NCBI RefSeq assembly: GCF_002743335.1 | Contig: NZ_PDZB01000011.1 | Coordinates: 29,149 to 93,148, forward strand | Length of the DNA stretch: 64,000 bases | Direction: 5' to 3' | DNA from: Sporosarcina sp. P32b | GTDB taxonomy: Bacteria > Bacillota > Bacilli > Bacillales_A > Planococcaceae | In this document: piece by piece, positions 9,115 through 17,936 of the stretch | Layout of the letters: each line of letters starts with the position of its first letter | Position numbering within the stretch: the first letter of the stretch is position 1 | Program-made: the position numbers and the translations under genes | The notes under the pieces: model-generated | Told to the model about the DNA's origin: nothing | Seen by the model: only the letters and a program-made list of their open reading frames with translations | Databases searched by the model: none

Positions 9115-9331
9115 AGTTGTCACCTTTCTTCAATCATGTAAGAACCAATAGGATTTAATAATAACTAAGACCTACTAGAAAATTATACACTAACATTAGT
9201 CATAAAAACTAGTATATTTAGACTAAAAAAATATATATACTAATTGTTTGAAAGAATAATAGATGGTATAGTGATACTATAATTTGGATATTTAGATGGT
9301 AATCGACAGGAGTAAGGGAGAGACGTCATTC

Positions 9332-10417
9332 GTGAAAAAAATAACCATAGTCATATTGTTGATCCTACTAGTGTTGTCACCAAGAATTTATTGGACTCTT
9401 AAAGAAGAGAAAATCATGGATATAGCAGTAATAGATAAATCAGTTGCAAAAAAAGATTATCGTGAGCATAATGGTTTATTTCATATATTGAATGGAAAGA
9501 AAATTATACGGCCAGATGGTGAGCTTTATGACTTGGGTCTCGATTATTATGGGTTTGATCCTTACGATCAAGTAGCTATGGAACCGTTCATCGCTCGACC
9601 ACTCGATATGATTTATGTAGCGGATACGTATGGTGTATTTAGTGATGATTTGAAGAATAAACCTGATGGTTCTCGTTCTGAACTTTTATACGGGGGAATG
9701 GAACTGCTAGAGTGGAACGAATTAATGGCTAGTAAAGATGAGAATACGACATTGATTGCAGAATTTAATAGCTTTGCATCACCTACGAGTGGGGAAATGA
9801 GCATGATCATGCAAAAAAATCTGGGCATTACGTGGACAGGTTGGATCGGTCGCTATTTCACTGATTTGGCGAATGAAGAAATACCTCAATGGCTTGTTGA
9901 AGGGTATAGGGAACAGATGAATAGTGAGTGGTTGTTTGCGGGTGCGGGTCTTGCGTTTGTCCACACGTCTGGGAAAGTGATTGTGTTGGATGGACAGGAA
10001 AATAAAAGTGCTGCCCATTTTGAACTAACGAAGGATGGAAAAGAGAAATTCCCTAAAGTGAATTCATCTGATTATCTTTATTGGTTTGATGTAGTAGAGC
10101 CGTTTGAACAAACGAATATATTGGCAACCTATGAATTTGACTTAACTGAAAAGGGGCGCAGTGTATTACTAGAGGCTGGCATACCTGAAACATTCCCCGC
10201 AGTATTACATCAACGACAGGAAAATACGTATTACTTTGCAGGAGATTATGCAGACTTTGATAAAAATCCAATTGTTAAATGGCAAGGGATACACAATGTA
10301 TATAAATACTTTGCCAAAGATGTATCAGCTTTCTACTGGTTGACTTACTTCCCGATGATGGAAGAGATTTTGGATGAAACCTATGATAGGAAGAACGGTG
10401 AAGAGATTGGAGAATAA
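9332..10417 (+). CDS. Membrane-anchored protein of unknown function in exopolysaccharide locus
   Basis: About 361 residues from the GTG at 9332, which has a GGGAG site and begins directly with 'VKKITIVILLILLVL', a signal anchor; an ATG at 9296 would add 12 residues before it. The extracytoplasmic part contains alternating strands and helices such as 'LDMIYVADTYGVF' and 'TTLIAEFNSFAS', which recall a Rossmann or class I amidotransferase-like fold, but I see no catalytic triad. I do not recognise the family. It lies 207 bases before the GGDEF/receiver gene on the same strand and opposite the GH18-like gene, so I group it with the polysaccharide synthesis genes. Confidence 0.7.
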   Translation: MKKITIVILLILLVLSPRIYWTLKEEKIMDIAVIDKSVAKKDYREHNGLFHILNGKKIIRPDGELYDLGLDYYGFDPYDQVAMEPFIARPLDMIYVADTYGVFSDDLKNKPDGSRSELLYGGMELLEWNELMASKDENTTLIAEFNSFASPTSGEMSMIMQKNLGITWTGWIGRYFTDLANEEIPQWLVEGYREQMNSEWLFAGAGLAFVHTSGKVIVLDGQENKSAAHFELTKDGKEKFPKVNSSDYLYWFDVVEPFEQTNILATYEFDLTEKGRSVLLEAGIPETFPAVLHQRQENTYYFAGDYADFDKNPIVKWQGIHNVYKYFAKDVSAFYWLTYFPMMEEILDETYDRKNGEEIGE

Positions 10418-10434
10418 AACCCTAGGTGGTTTTT

Positions 10435-10602
10435 CTTGTAGAGCATTCTGACGGTCATTTAAGCATATTACGATGAAGTTTTGTTGAACATGGGATACAA
10501 AAACTTCAATTATTGGGGCATGACAGTGAATACGATCACATCATGACTGATGTTCGGCAGATTCTTGAAGACTTGCGTGAAGAAATTCTAACAATAAATT
10601 AG
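10435..10602 (+). pseudogene. Possible decayed reading frame
   Basis: One frame reads through 'VEHSDGHLSILR', a TGA at 10474-10476, then 41 codons ending 'VRQILEDLREEILTIN' and a TAG at 10600. There is no start codon with a ribosome binding site. The second part has the look of an amphipathic helix pair, so it may be the tail of a lost gene. Weak evidence. Confidence 0.25.
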
Positions 10603-10623
10603 CTGAAGAAAGGTGTAATGTGT

Positions 10624-11469
10624 ATGAAAACCCAAAATAGTGAACTGAATATGTTGGATGCTTCACTCTTTCGTCAACTCTTTTATTGGCAAATGGCGAA
10701 TACGAAACGCTTTCGACAAGTATTCACCGTAGTCTTTGTCAAAAGTCCTGAAAGTCCTGAAATTAAGGAGATTCTCCTCGAGCAAATTCGTAACTCTGAT
10801 TTATTGTTCAATTTTCCGACAGGTGAACCGGACGTAATTTTAATGGCTAATACCGGAGAAGAGGAGGCAGATGTATTTATTGATAGATTACGCGGAACAG
10901 AAACAACTCGTTCGTATCGAGTAGGCGTTTCAGTAATTGAAATTCGTAATGGAGATGCAACGCTTGAAGAAATATTACAAGTAGGCAATGATTCGGTAAA
11001 CCGTGCATTACAATTACCAGGGAATACACCTTATGTAAAGGATCGCACATTTAGAAAATTAGAAAGGCAATGTGTACGAGTGAGTATTATTGACGAAGAT
11101 CCCATTGTCACGATGGTTATACAGAAACTAGTGGAGCGCGTTTACATAAAACAACTTGATCTTGATATTCGAGTGTTTCATGACGGCCAATACTTTATTG
11201 AATCTGACTGGTACCAATCATCGCACACTCATTTAGTTATAGTGAATGACATTCTTCCGAGAAAAAACGGTTTAGAAGTTCTATACACACTACGTGAATT
11301 ACCGAATGCGCAGAAATACCATGTATTTATGATGACGAAGCGAAAGAGTGAAGCGGAAATGATTTTCGCTTATGAAAATGGTGTAGATGACTATATAACG
11401 AAACCATTTAATCCGCATTTATTTGAATCACAAATTAAGAAAGTGTTGAATCGGATTTATTATGGATAA
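10624..11469 (+). CDS. Degenerate GGDEF domain fused to pseudo-receiver domain
   Basis: About 281 residues from ATG 10624 (AAAGG site at good spacing; ATG 10618 is closer than ideal). Residues 10-135 align with a GGDEF domain. The catalytic motif is replaced by PTGEP (65-69), so cyclase activity is unlikely, but the RxxD inhibitory site for c-di-GMP (R56-N-S-D59) is kept at the normal five-residue distance. Residues 151-280 form a receiver domain with acidic pocket 'IDED' (D157), Thr238 and Lys260. At the phospho-acceptor position, four residues before the conserved Pro212, there is Asn208, with Asp at 209. It overlaps the next gene by 8 bases. It is probably a c-di-GMP sensor controlling the downstream synthase. 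Confidence 0.8.
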   Translation: MKTQNSELNMLDASLFRQLFYWQMANTKRFRQVFTVVFVKSPESPEIKEILLEQIRNSDLLFNFPTGEPDVILMANTGEEEADVFIDRLRGTETTRSYRVGVSVIEIRNGDATLEEILQVGNDSVNRALQLPGNTPYVKDRTFRKLERQCVRVSIIDEDPIVTMVIQKLVERVYIKQLDLDIRVFHDGQYFIESDWYQSSHTHLVIVNDILPRKNGLEVLYTLRELPNAQKYHVFMMTKRKSEAEMIFAYENGVDDYITKPFNPHLFESQIKKVLNRIYYG

Positions 11470-12499
11470 GTTATTAGTCTCATTGCTACTAGTCATCATG
11501 GTGTTGCTAGTCTTACTTTTCTCTATGTTCTTTTTACTCGTATTTTATAGAATGGAAGAAGTGAAAAGTAAGAAGAAAATCAAAGAATATATCGAAGATC
11601 GTAAAGGCGACTGGTATGAATATTTACTCGGAGAAGGTATGCGGATTGAAGACCTTAAGCCTAACGGATCTTTAGAACTCAAAGCGATTGATGAGTTGTT
11701 CTTTCGTTTGAGCTACCACTTTACTTCGGATGAAATTAACGAGAGAATCAATGCTTTTGCAGCGTTATATATGAGTGATTATTATAATAAGGACCTCTCT
11801 AGTCGGAGTAGCGGGGTGCGTATCAATACGCTCAATAAAATAAGCTTATACAATTTAACATTTATGCTTGAACCGGTTTCTAAGATATTGAGGAAAAAGA
11901 AAGTCTATCCAAAAGCAGAATATCTATTACTTTATGAGATTATTATAAAGTTTTCTCGTACTGATTTTGTTGCACATTTCATCCATCCCAAAGTTACGCT
12001 AGGTGAGTTTGATTATAAAAAATTATTGTTGGAATTAGATGAGACCCAAATTAGTTTACTTGCTGAAGATTTTACCGTATTACCTGACATGTTGAAATTG
12101 ACGTTGATTGAGATTGTAGGTGTGCGTCACTATCTCGATTGGCTCCCGTTGTTACATGAATGTCTAGATAGCCCAGCACAAGAATTACGTATCCGTGCGT
12201 TAAAGAGTATAGCTGAACTGGAAGTGGCAGATGCTCTCAAATTATATGAAGGGTTCTCGTATTCAGATGTTTGGGAAGAACGTTTGATGACAGCCAAGAT
12301 TTTTCGTTCTGCACCGACGGAAGAAGCGTTGCCTGTACTCAAACACTTGATAAAGGATTCTACTTATCCAGTTCGCGCGCAGGCCGCAAAGTCGATGAAA
12401 TCATTAAAAAATGGTCAACAAGCACTTTATTCTGTCATTACTACGTCATCTGATGAGTTCGCGGTGGATGTAGCTGAAGAGATGTTTGGAAAGGAGTAA
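11462..12499 (+). CDS. HEAT-repeat membrane protein of the exopolysaccharide locus
   Basis: A 345-residue protein. Residues 3-30 are a transmembrane segment rich in Leu/Val/Phe. The C-terminal half carries HEAT-like repeats, for example 'SPAQELRIRALKSIAELEVADAL' and 'DSTYPVRAQAAKSMKSL' near residues 240-320. HEAT repeats bind proteins, so it may link the regulator encoded before it (8-base overlap) to the glycosyltransferase encoded after it (stop 5 bases before the likely start). It has no catalytic motif that I can see. The tight packing argues that the three products work together. Confidence 0.8.
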   Translation: MDKLLVSLLLVIMVLLVLLFSMFFLLVFYRMEEVKSKKKIKEYIEDRKGDWYEYLLGEGMRIEDLKPNGSLELKAIDELFFRLSYHFTSDEINERINAFAALYMSDYYNKDLSSRSSGVRINTLNKISLYNLTFMLEPVSKILRKKKVYPKAEYLLLYEIIIKFSRTDFVAHFIHPKVTLGEFDYKKLLLELDETQISLLAEDFTVLPDMLKLTLIEIVGVRHYLDWLPLLHECLDSPAQELRIRALKSIAELEVADALKLYEGFSYSDVWEERLMTAKIFRSAPTEEALPVLKHLIKDSTYPVRAQAAKSMKSLKNGQQALYSVITTSSDEFAVDVAEEMFGKE

Positions 12500-12503
12500 T
12501 GAG

Positions 12504-13928
12504 ATGAACTTACCTGAAATTACTTCCTCGTTTTTTGCGTTTGTTGGCTATATATTACTTGTATATATGTTGGCTGTTATTTTCTCGTATACGTCGATGT
12601 TGATCATTGCATTCAATCAGTTAGGAAAAGAACGAAAGTTACAGAAGGATTTATCGGATGAAGGGGCAGTAGATTTCATATACACACAGCCTGTGACCGT
12701 AATCGTCCCTGCTTATAATGAGCAAGAGGGTGTGCTTGGTAATATTTATTCGTTGTTGGCATTGCAGTATCCTGAATTTGAGATACTTGTAGTTAATGAT
12801 GGATCTACTGATAACACGGAAGATATCGTGATCGAGCATTTCAATATGAGGCCCATTCGAAAAGTAGTGAATCAGCAAATTGAGACACAGCCGATCGAAA
12901 CGATCTATCAATCCGATATGCACCCCAATTTACTTTTGATTACGAAAGTGAATGGGGGAAAAGCAGATGCGTTAAATGTAGGAATCAATGTGTCAAAGTA
13001 TCCATATTTCTGTTCAATTGATGGAGATTCAATATTGGATCGCACATCACTATTACGCGTAATGAAACCTATCATGGAGTCTAATAAAGAAGTAATTGCG
13101 ACAGGCGGTAACGTACGGATTGCCAATGGCTATGAAATTCAGATGGGGCAAGTTGTCAAAGAAGGCTTACCGGGCTCGACTATTGTGATGATGCAAATTG
13201 TGGAGTATATGCGTGCGTTTCTAATGGGTCGTATGGCGCTTAGTAAATATAATCTAGTATTAATCATATCGGGTGCATTCAGTGTCTTTTCGAAAAAATG
13301 GGTGTTACAAGTAGGTGGTTACGCCAAGAATACAGTAGGCGAGGACATGGAACTTGTCGTTAAGCTCCATGAGGAAATATCGGATCGTAAAGAGGATAAA
13401 GAAATCGTCTTTACACCAGATCCTGTTTGTTGGACGGAAGCTCCTGATAACTTTAAGGATCTACGCACACAGCGTCGACGTTGGCATCAAGGACTGGCTG
13501 AAAGTCTTTGGTTACATAAAAAAATGGTGTTCAATCCGAAGTATGGTTCAGTAGGCATGATATCGATTCCATATTTCTTATTCATTGAATTGCTTGGGCC
13601 ATTAATTGAATTAGCTGGCTATGCGTACATTGTGCTTTCTCTATTCATGGGAGAGGTGTATATGATCTTCGCGGGCATTTTAGGATTATTATTTATTCTA
13701 TATGGATCTTTGTTTTCGATGGCATCAGTATTATTGGAAGCATGGAGCCGTAACACGTATCCAAAAGTAGAAGATCTATTCCGTCTCGTAATGCTATCGC
13801 TGACTGAAGTATTTTGGTATCGTCCATTAACTCTCGTTTGGCGCGCTGAAGGAATTATACGTGCACTGCGTGGTAAACGTGAGTGGGGAAGCATTCAACG
13901 TAGGGGATTATCTGAAGATAGTGAATAG
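12504..13928 (+). CDS. Processive family 2 glycosyltransferase, membrane polysaccharide synthase
   Basis: About 474 residues from ATG 12504, which follows an AAAGGAG site inside the end of the previous gene (a TTG at 12486 is possible but overlaps that site). An N-terminal membrane segment is followed by the GT2 domain: 'VNDGSTDN', the DxD motif in 'IDGDSIL', the 'GEDMEL' acid and 'QRRRWHQG', the Q-x-x-R-W motif of processive enzymes such as cellulose, hyaluronan and PNAG synthases. Several C-terminal membrane segments would form the export channel. There is no PilZ domain, so c-di-GMP control, if any, must come from another subunit. The polymer is unknown; IcaA/PgaC and BcsA relatives are the closest in type. 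Confidence 0.9.
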   Translation: MNLPEITSSFFAFVGYILLVYMLAVIFSYTSMLIIAFNQLGKERKLQKDLSDEGAVDFIYTQPVTVIVPAYNEQEGVLGNIYSLLALQYPEFEILVVNDGSTDNTEDIVIEHFNMRPIRKVVNQQIETQPIETIYQSDMHPNLLLITKVNGGKADALNVGINVSKYPYFCSIDGDSILDRTSLLRVMKPIMESNKEVIATGGNVRIANGYEIQMGQVVKEGLPGSTIVMMQIVEYMRAFLMGRMALSKYNLVLIISGAFSVFSKKWVLQVGGYAKNTVGEDMELVVKLHEEISDRKEDKEIVFTPDPVCWTEAPDNFKDLRTQRRRWHQGLAESLWLHKKMVFNPKYGSVGMISIPYFLFIELLGPLIELAGYAYIVLSLFMGEVYMIFAGILGLLFILYGSLFSMASVLLEAWSRNTYPKVEDLFRLVMLSLTEVFWYRPLTLVWRAEGIIRALRGKREWGSIQRRGLSEDSE

Positions 13929-13972
13929 AAAACACCTGAAGGATCGACTTTTACGATCTTTCAGGTGTTTTT
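13929..13972 (+). terminator. Intrinsic terminator
   Basis: Imperfect stem AAAACACCTGAA...TTCAGGTGTTTT with T run directly after the glycosyltransferase stop. The same hairpin may serve the converging permease gene. Confidence 0.88.
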
Positions 13973-13999
13973 GACATTTCTAAGGGATTACTATAGTTA

Positions 14000-15406
14000 T
14001 TACCCTAGTCTATCATCTGCAGTAATATCATTTGGTTCGCGTACTAAATAGTATTTACCTTTTGTATACATAGCGATTACTACTGTCAATATAGAAGCTA
14101 GTATAGCGGCGATAAATGCGGCTGTAGATTGTAGGAATATACCCAGATAACCAGAAGCTGCGATCGCTCCAAATGTACTTGCTATTAGTAACGAAGCGAC
14201 ACCAACAGGATTCCATTTATACAAGTATTCCTGTCTTGAAACATAATAAGTAGGACCTATCTTCAGCCACTTCTTGACAACCAGTGCATCCGTTACAAGA
14301 ATAGCAGCCCACGAAAATAGAAACACACCTTGGAATGTCATGACTGTATCTAGATGATCCACGATTCCACCGAGCATCAATAAGATAGCACTTATAGCCG
14401 AGATCACTACCCAGAATCTACGCCCAGGAGTGAAACGGAATACATTCTCAAAGAAATTCGATAGCGATAGGGAGCTACTATAGATATTGGTTACGTTAAT
14501 TCGCAACTGTGTCAGCATCGTAAACAATGCACCACCGATGCCTAGTAATAACACGATGTATACGCCTGGATCTTTCTCCAAGAATCGCACACCGAACCAA
14601 ATACCAAGTCCACCCATTACACCGTAACAAAAAATCTGTGGAATGAAGCCGATTGCAATAGAACCAAACTTTCGATCAGATGGTTTTAAGAAACGAGCAT
14701 AATCTGAAGCGAGTAAGGCAGTCAATCCCATAATTCCATTGTGCATCCCGATACAGAACAATAATGCAGTACCTCCGAACTCGACACCTGCGGGCATATA
14801 GGAGAACACAGAACCTGTATAAACAGCCGGTTTGATGAACGATACAACAATGGCTGCAACTAGGAATACCATAAATACAGGCATGGACCATTTTTGAAGT
14901 TTATCCAGTTGCTCGATTCCAAACCAGTTAAGTGGAATAACAAGCGTTCCGAAAATAACAATTAAAATCCACTTAGGAAAGTCAGGCGTAAAATAGTGTA
15001 CAGCTGATACTAGAATTAATCCTTCAAACGCACAATACATAATGAAGTTCGAAGCGTAAATTAATGACGTTAGCGATGAGCCGATATAGCCAAATCCGCC
15101 ACCACGTGATAAGAGGTTCACGTTCATGCCGGATTTAGCGGATAAGTACGCAATTACGGTACCAAGCAAACCAGCTACAATGATGGCGTAAATGGCTGAT
15201 ACGATAGCGTTTGGTGCACCGAATTGCAACGCCATGACACTACCCATTTGAAAATAAAAGATGGCAGTTGCGATTCCGAACGTGATGTTCGTAATGCTCA
15301 GCCAACTTTTAGTACGGTCTTCTAAAGGTACACGGTCTAGGGAGTAATCCTTTTCCGTTTCATCTTCATCCATAATGTCCAGTACTTTTTCTTCTTCTGT
15401 TGTCAT
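14000..15406 (-). CDS. NCS1 family nucleobase/cytosine-type permease
   Basis: About 468 residues from ATG 15406 (AGGAG site 9 bases upstream; upstream ATGs at 15412 and 15436 are less well placed). Twelve hydrophobic segments follow an acidic N-terminus; 'DRTKSWLSITNITFG' and 'GGGFGYIGSSLTSLIYASNF' are typical of the purine-cytosine permease branch of NCS1. It would import cytosine, another nucleobase, or an allantoin/hydantoin-like compound with a cation. No catabolic gene is adjacent to fix the substrate. The 288-base gap upstream to the catalase gene holds no gene that I can support. Confidence 0.9.
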   Translation of the reverse strand: MTTEEEKVLDIMDEDETEKDYSLDRVPLEDRTKSWLSITNITFGIATAIFYFQMGSVMALQFGAPNAIVSAIYAIIVAGLLGTVIAYLSAKSGMNVNLLSRGGGFGYIGSSLTSLIYASNFIMYCAFEGLILVSAVHYFTPDFPKWILIVIFGTLVIPLNWFGIEQLDKLQKWSMPVFMVFLVAAIVVSFIKPAVYTGSVFSYMPAGVEFGGTALLFCIGMHNGIMGLTALLASDYARFLKPSDRKFGSIAIGFIPQIFCYGVMGGLGIWFGVRFLEKDPGVYIVLLLGIGGALFTMLTQLRINVTNIYSSSLSLSNFFENVFRFTPGRRFWVVISAISAILLMLGGIVDHLDTVMTFQGVFLFSWAAILVTDALVVKKWLKIGPTYYVSRQEYLYKWNPVGVASLLIASTFGAIAASGYLGIFLQSTAAFIAAILASILTVVIAMYTKGKYYLVREPNDITADDRLG

Positions 15407-15723
15407 ACACATCAGCTCCTTATAGTAAGTAGTCAACCCCTTCTGCCGTTCAAGCCAGCACGTTCTTATTCATATCGGTTGGTGAATTTGGTTAGTCCAT
15501 TGAATTGACACGCTAATAGTTTAACAAAAATATAACGAAAAAATCAAGTTTATTATGACTTGGTAATGGTGACAAAGAAAGAACTTGAGTTTCTAAATGA
15601 TTATAGACTTTCCTGACTTTCAGAAATTAAATGTGCTAACCCTTATAATGTAATTTATTTAGTGAAAATAGTAAAAAGGAATGCAGTATTATTACAGCGC
15701 ACTCTAGGTTTTCTAAAGATTTG

Positions 15724-16623
15724 TTAATCGTCCTTATTAACTCCCCGTCGCTTGGCGGATTCTTCGTACGCAGCGGAGCGGAATAGTAATACCGGATCAT
15801 CACTGCACTCTATTCCTTCTATAGTAACTGTTGGATCAAAGACTAAGGATTCTGCGTTATCTGAACGAAGAGAGTTCAGTGTGAGAATCCCAGCTTCTAT
15901 TTTCTTTCGGTCATTAGGCCAGGCGATAGTGGGATCACTCGTTACATCGCCTTGTTCAGCTAATTGCATAAGTAATCGAAAACGTACAGGATGTCCTTGT
16001 TGAACTCTTTGAATGAGTTCATTTTCCATAGATTTGCTGGCAGTATCCAAGTCATTTTGGGGCAGGGGTTGCCATTCAAATCGGACAGCTTGTCTCTCTA
16101 AATCATCGTTCTTCAAAAAGTACGCATGGATAGAATAGTAATGAAGGGACTCGAAATTACGGAATGGTTTTAGTTCTTTTAAAATAGAGGCAAATGCTTT
16201 GTGCTCTGTATCATGGATCAGTGCATCTATACGTTGTGACCATGTACTGCTTGAATCAAATGCTTGTATTAGACGAATAAAGGCTTCAGGAGTTTTACTG
16301 ATGAAGATCGGTACATTGACCATAGTCAGATTGGTAAATGTACCATCAGCTAATTGGAAACGCACGGCCATACCTTTAACTGGATTCAATCGCTCATTTG
16401 GTTTTGAACTCGTAGAACTGTGAGAAAATCGTACAACAGCAGAAACTTCCGTTTGCTGTAGATGAGCAGCTGTTGACCAAGGTATTGCAGCCCCGGTTGG
16501 TTGGAAAGTTGCATCAAATGCAACACCAGTCGCGTGCGCACGGCGTAAAGTACTTTCCGTATGTAACGCAGATTCAATGGAGTCAATTGCTTCTTTAGCA
16601 GTTAAGGGATTCTGATTATTCAT
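15724..16623 (-). CDS. Small catalase-related peroxidase
   Basis: A 299-residue protein of the short catalase family (SrpA-like), much shorter than normal 480-residue catalases. 'RRAHATGVAFDATF' carries the distal His; 'VVRFSHSSTSSK', 'GMAVRFQL' and 'NVPIFISKTPEAF' match the heme-pocket strands including the conserved Asn; 'RSAAYEESAKRRG' is the usual end. These enzymes act on organic peroxides or peroxide at low rates. Most relatives have a signal peptide; I see none here, so it is probably cytoplasmic. AAAGGAGTG site before the ATG. A sigma-B-like promoter just upstream is possible. Confidence 0.9.
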   Translation of the reverse strand: MNNQNPLTAKEAIDSIESALHTESTLRRAHATGVAFDATFQPTGAAIPWSTAAHLQQTEVSAVVRFSHSSTSSKPNERLNPVKGMAVRFQLADGTFTNLTMVNVPIFISKTPEAFIRLIQAFDSSSTWSQRIDALIHDTEHKAFASILKELKPFRNFESLHYYSIHAYFLKNDDLERQAVRFEWQPLPQNDLDTASKSMENELIQRVQQGHPVRFRLLMQLAEQGDVTSDPTIAWPNDRKKIEAGILTLNSLRSDNAESLVFDPTVTIEGIECSDDPVLLFRSAAYEESAKRRGVNKDD

Positions 16624-16649
16624 TTGAAAACACTCCTTTACTAACCAAC

Positions 16650-16674
16650 ATACCCTTCATTAAATAAAACTAAC
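16650..16674 (-). promoter_or_regulatory. Weak sigma-B-like promoter candidate for the catalase gene
   Basis: On the minus strand GTTAGT (16674-16669), 13 bases, GGGTAT (16655-16650). The -10 fits sigma-B well, the -35 poorly, and the predicted start would leave a very short leader. Confidence 0.25.
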
Positions 16675-16738
16675 CGATTAGAAAGTAGCAAAAAGGGTAA
16701 CAATAAAAGTAATACGACTATTTAGGAGGAACATTTTT

Positions 16739-17293
16739 ATGAAAAGACTAATAATAACAGGAGTATCAGTCATGGCGCTTGCATTGGCAGGGTGTGGAAC
16801 GAATGCAACCGATGATCAAAAAGAAAATTCTACTGAAACGAATCCACCGGTGGAGCAGCCGTTAGAGCCGGCTACTGATGATACGAATCAAAACGCAAGT
16901 GAAGCTGTACCAGATGCTACAACAGATTCCTCTGCTAACTCGGCGACGGGAGATATGCAAGCCGAAATGGACAAGCTTTCATTTAAAGAAATCGAATTAG
17001 ACGTTTCATACGGAAAAGACAAAGAGTATGAAGCAGAAATTGAACAAGATGAAAATGAACCCATTAAAGCAAAAGTAGAAGATGAGCTAAATGAAATCTA
17101 TTTGAAAGGTCAGGAAGCATTTGATGATGTCTATTCAAAAGTTAAAAATCTAGATGTGACAAAAGACAGCTCACAACAAGAAACAATTGATAGCATACTA
17201 AAAGCTTTTAACCTTCAAGCGGATTATGAAAAATTCGAAGTAGAAATCAAATTCAATGATGGTAGTAAGCTCGAGGTAGAAGATCGTAAATAA
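16739..17293 (+). CDS. YusW-like lipoprotein
   Basis: A 184-residue lipoprotein: signal peptide with lipobox 'LAGC' (Cys19), then a low-complexity Asn/Thr/Glu/Pro linker to about residue 78, then a folded C-terminal domain. 'FKEIELDVSYGKDKEYEAEIE' and 'FEVEIKFNDGSKLEVE' match the YusW-type beta repeat domain found in Bacillus lipoproteins of unknown function. GGAGGAA ribosome binding site upstream. It is monocistronic, followed by a terminator. I cannot assign a role. Confidence 0.85.
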   Translation: MKRLIITGVSVMALALAGCGTNATDDQKENSTETNPPVEQPLEPATDDTNQNASEAVPDATTDSSANSATGDMQAEMDKLSFKEIELDVSYGKDKEYEAEIEQDENEPIKAKVEDELNEIYLKGQEAFDDVYSKVKNLDVTKDSSQQETIDSILKAFNLQADYEKFEVEIKFNDGSKLEVEDRK

Positions 17294-17360
17294 TCACGGT
17301 AATCCAAAGTGGTAAGAAGGAAAGACTCAAGATCCTCTGAAAAAATATATCAGTAAATTA

Positions 17361-17403
17361 AAAATCTCGGCATTTCCTTTTTAGGAAGTGCCGAGATTTT
17401 TTT
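17361..17403. terminator. Intrinsic terminator
   Basis: Stem AAAATCTCGGCA...TGCCGAGATTTT with a loop of internal pairing, T run on +; the converging DUF3899 gene ends at its edge. Confidence 0.9.
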
Positions 17404-17746
17404 ATAGATAGTATAAACCTAGCGCAACAATCATTAGAATGAAGGTGGGTATACCTGCGATGAAAAACCAAGCAGGACTCGCAGATAGTACTTCGGATGG
17501 AGCACGCATAGATTCAATTACCTCCCTTTGACCCTTTCTAGCAAACACTTTACGCGAGCTCTTCATGAAGAAGTCAAAGGAGCCAGTCCGGACAACAAAC
17601 ACAACCCCACCAATAAATAACAGGAATCCACTAACGAAAAAGGAAGCGTTAATATAGCCGAGTAGTGAGATTTTACCGTATACTGAATAGACAGAAATAA
17701 CAATTACTAATTGGGATATGAGAAATACAATACTATTACGTTTCAT
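17402..17746 (-). CDS. DUF3899 family membrane protein
   Basis: About 114 residues from ATG 17746, which has an AAGAAGGA site; the ATG at 17764 lacks one. Three hydrophobic segments are visible, two near the N-terminus ('SIVFLISQLVIVISVYSVYG' and 'INASFFVSGFLLFIGGVVFVV') and one at the end ('FFIAGIPTFILMIVALGLYYL'). The pattern matches the DUF3899 proteins of Bacillales, whose function is unknown. It is divergent from the opp operon. Confidence 0.82.
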   Translation of the reverse strand: MKRNSIVFLISQLVIVISVYSVYGKISLLGYINASFFVSGFLLFIGGVVFVVRTGSFDFFMKSSRKVFARKGQREVIESMRAPSEVLSASPAWFFIAGIPTFILMIVALGLYYL

Positions 17747-17863
17747 AGAAATCCTTCTTTTCAATTATAAAATTTGTAACCACTGTCTATCATACAAGAT
17801 AGGAGTCAGAATGTGTAGAATCTTCGACAATAGTTTAAAATTAAGATAATATAAATGTTAGCG

Positions 17864-17892
17864 TTTACATCTATAAGTTTTTCTTGTATAAT
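17864..17892 (+). promoter_or_regulatory. Sigma-A promoter of the opp operon
   Basis: TTTACA (17864-17869), 17-base spacer, TATAAT (17887-17892), 45 bases before the oppA start. One mismatch from full consensus. Confidence 0.8.
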
Positions 17893-17936
17893 GAACAAGC
17901 TAGTACTTCAAAAATACCAAAGGGGAGGTCAACAAT

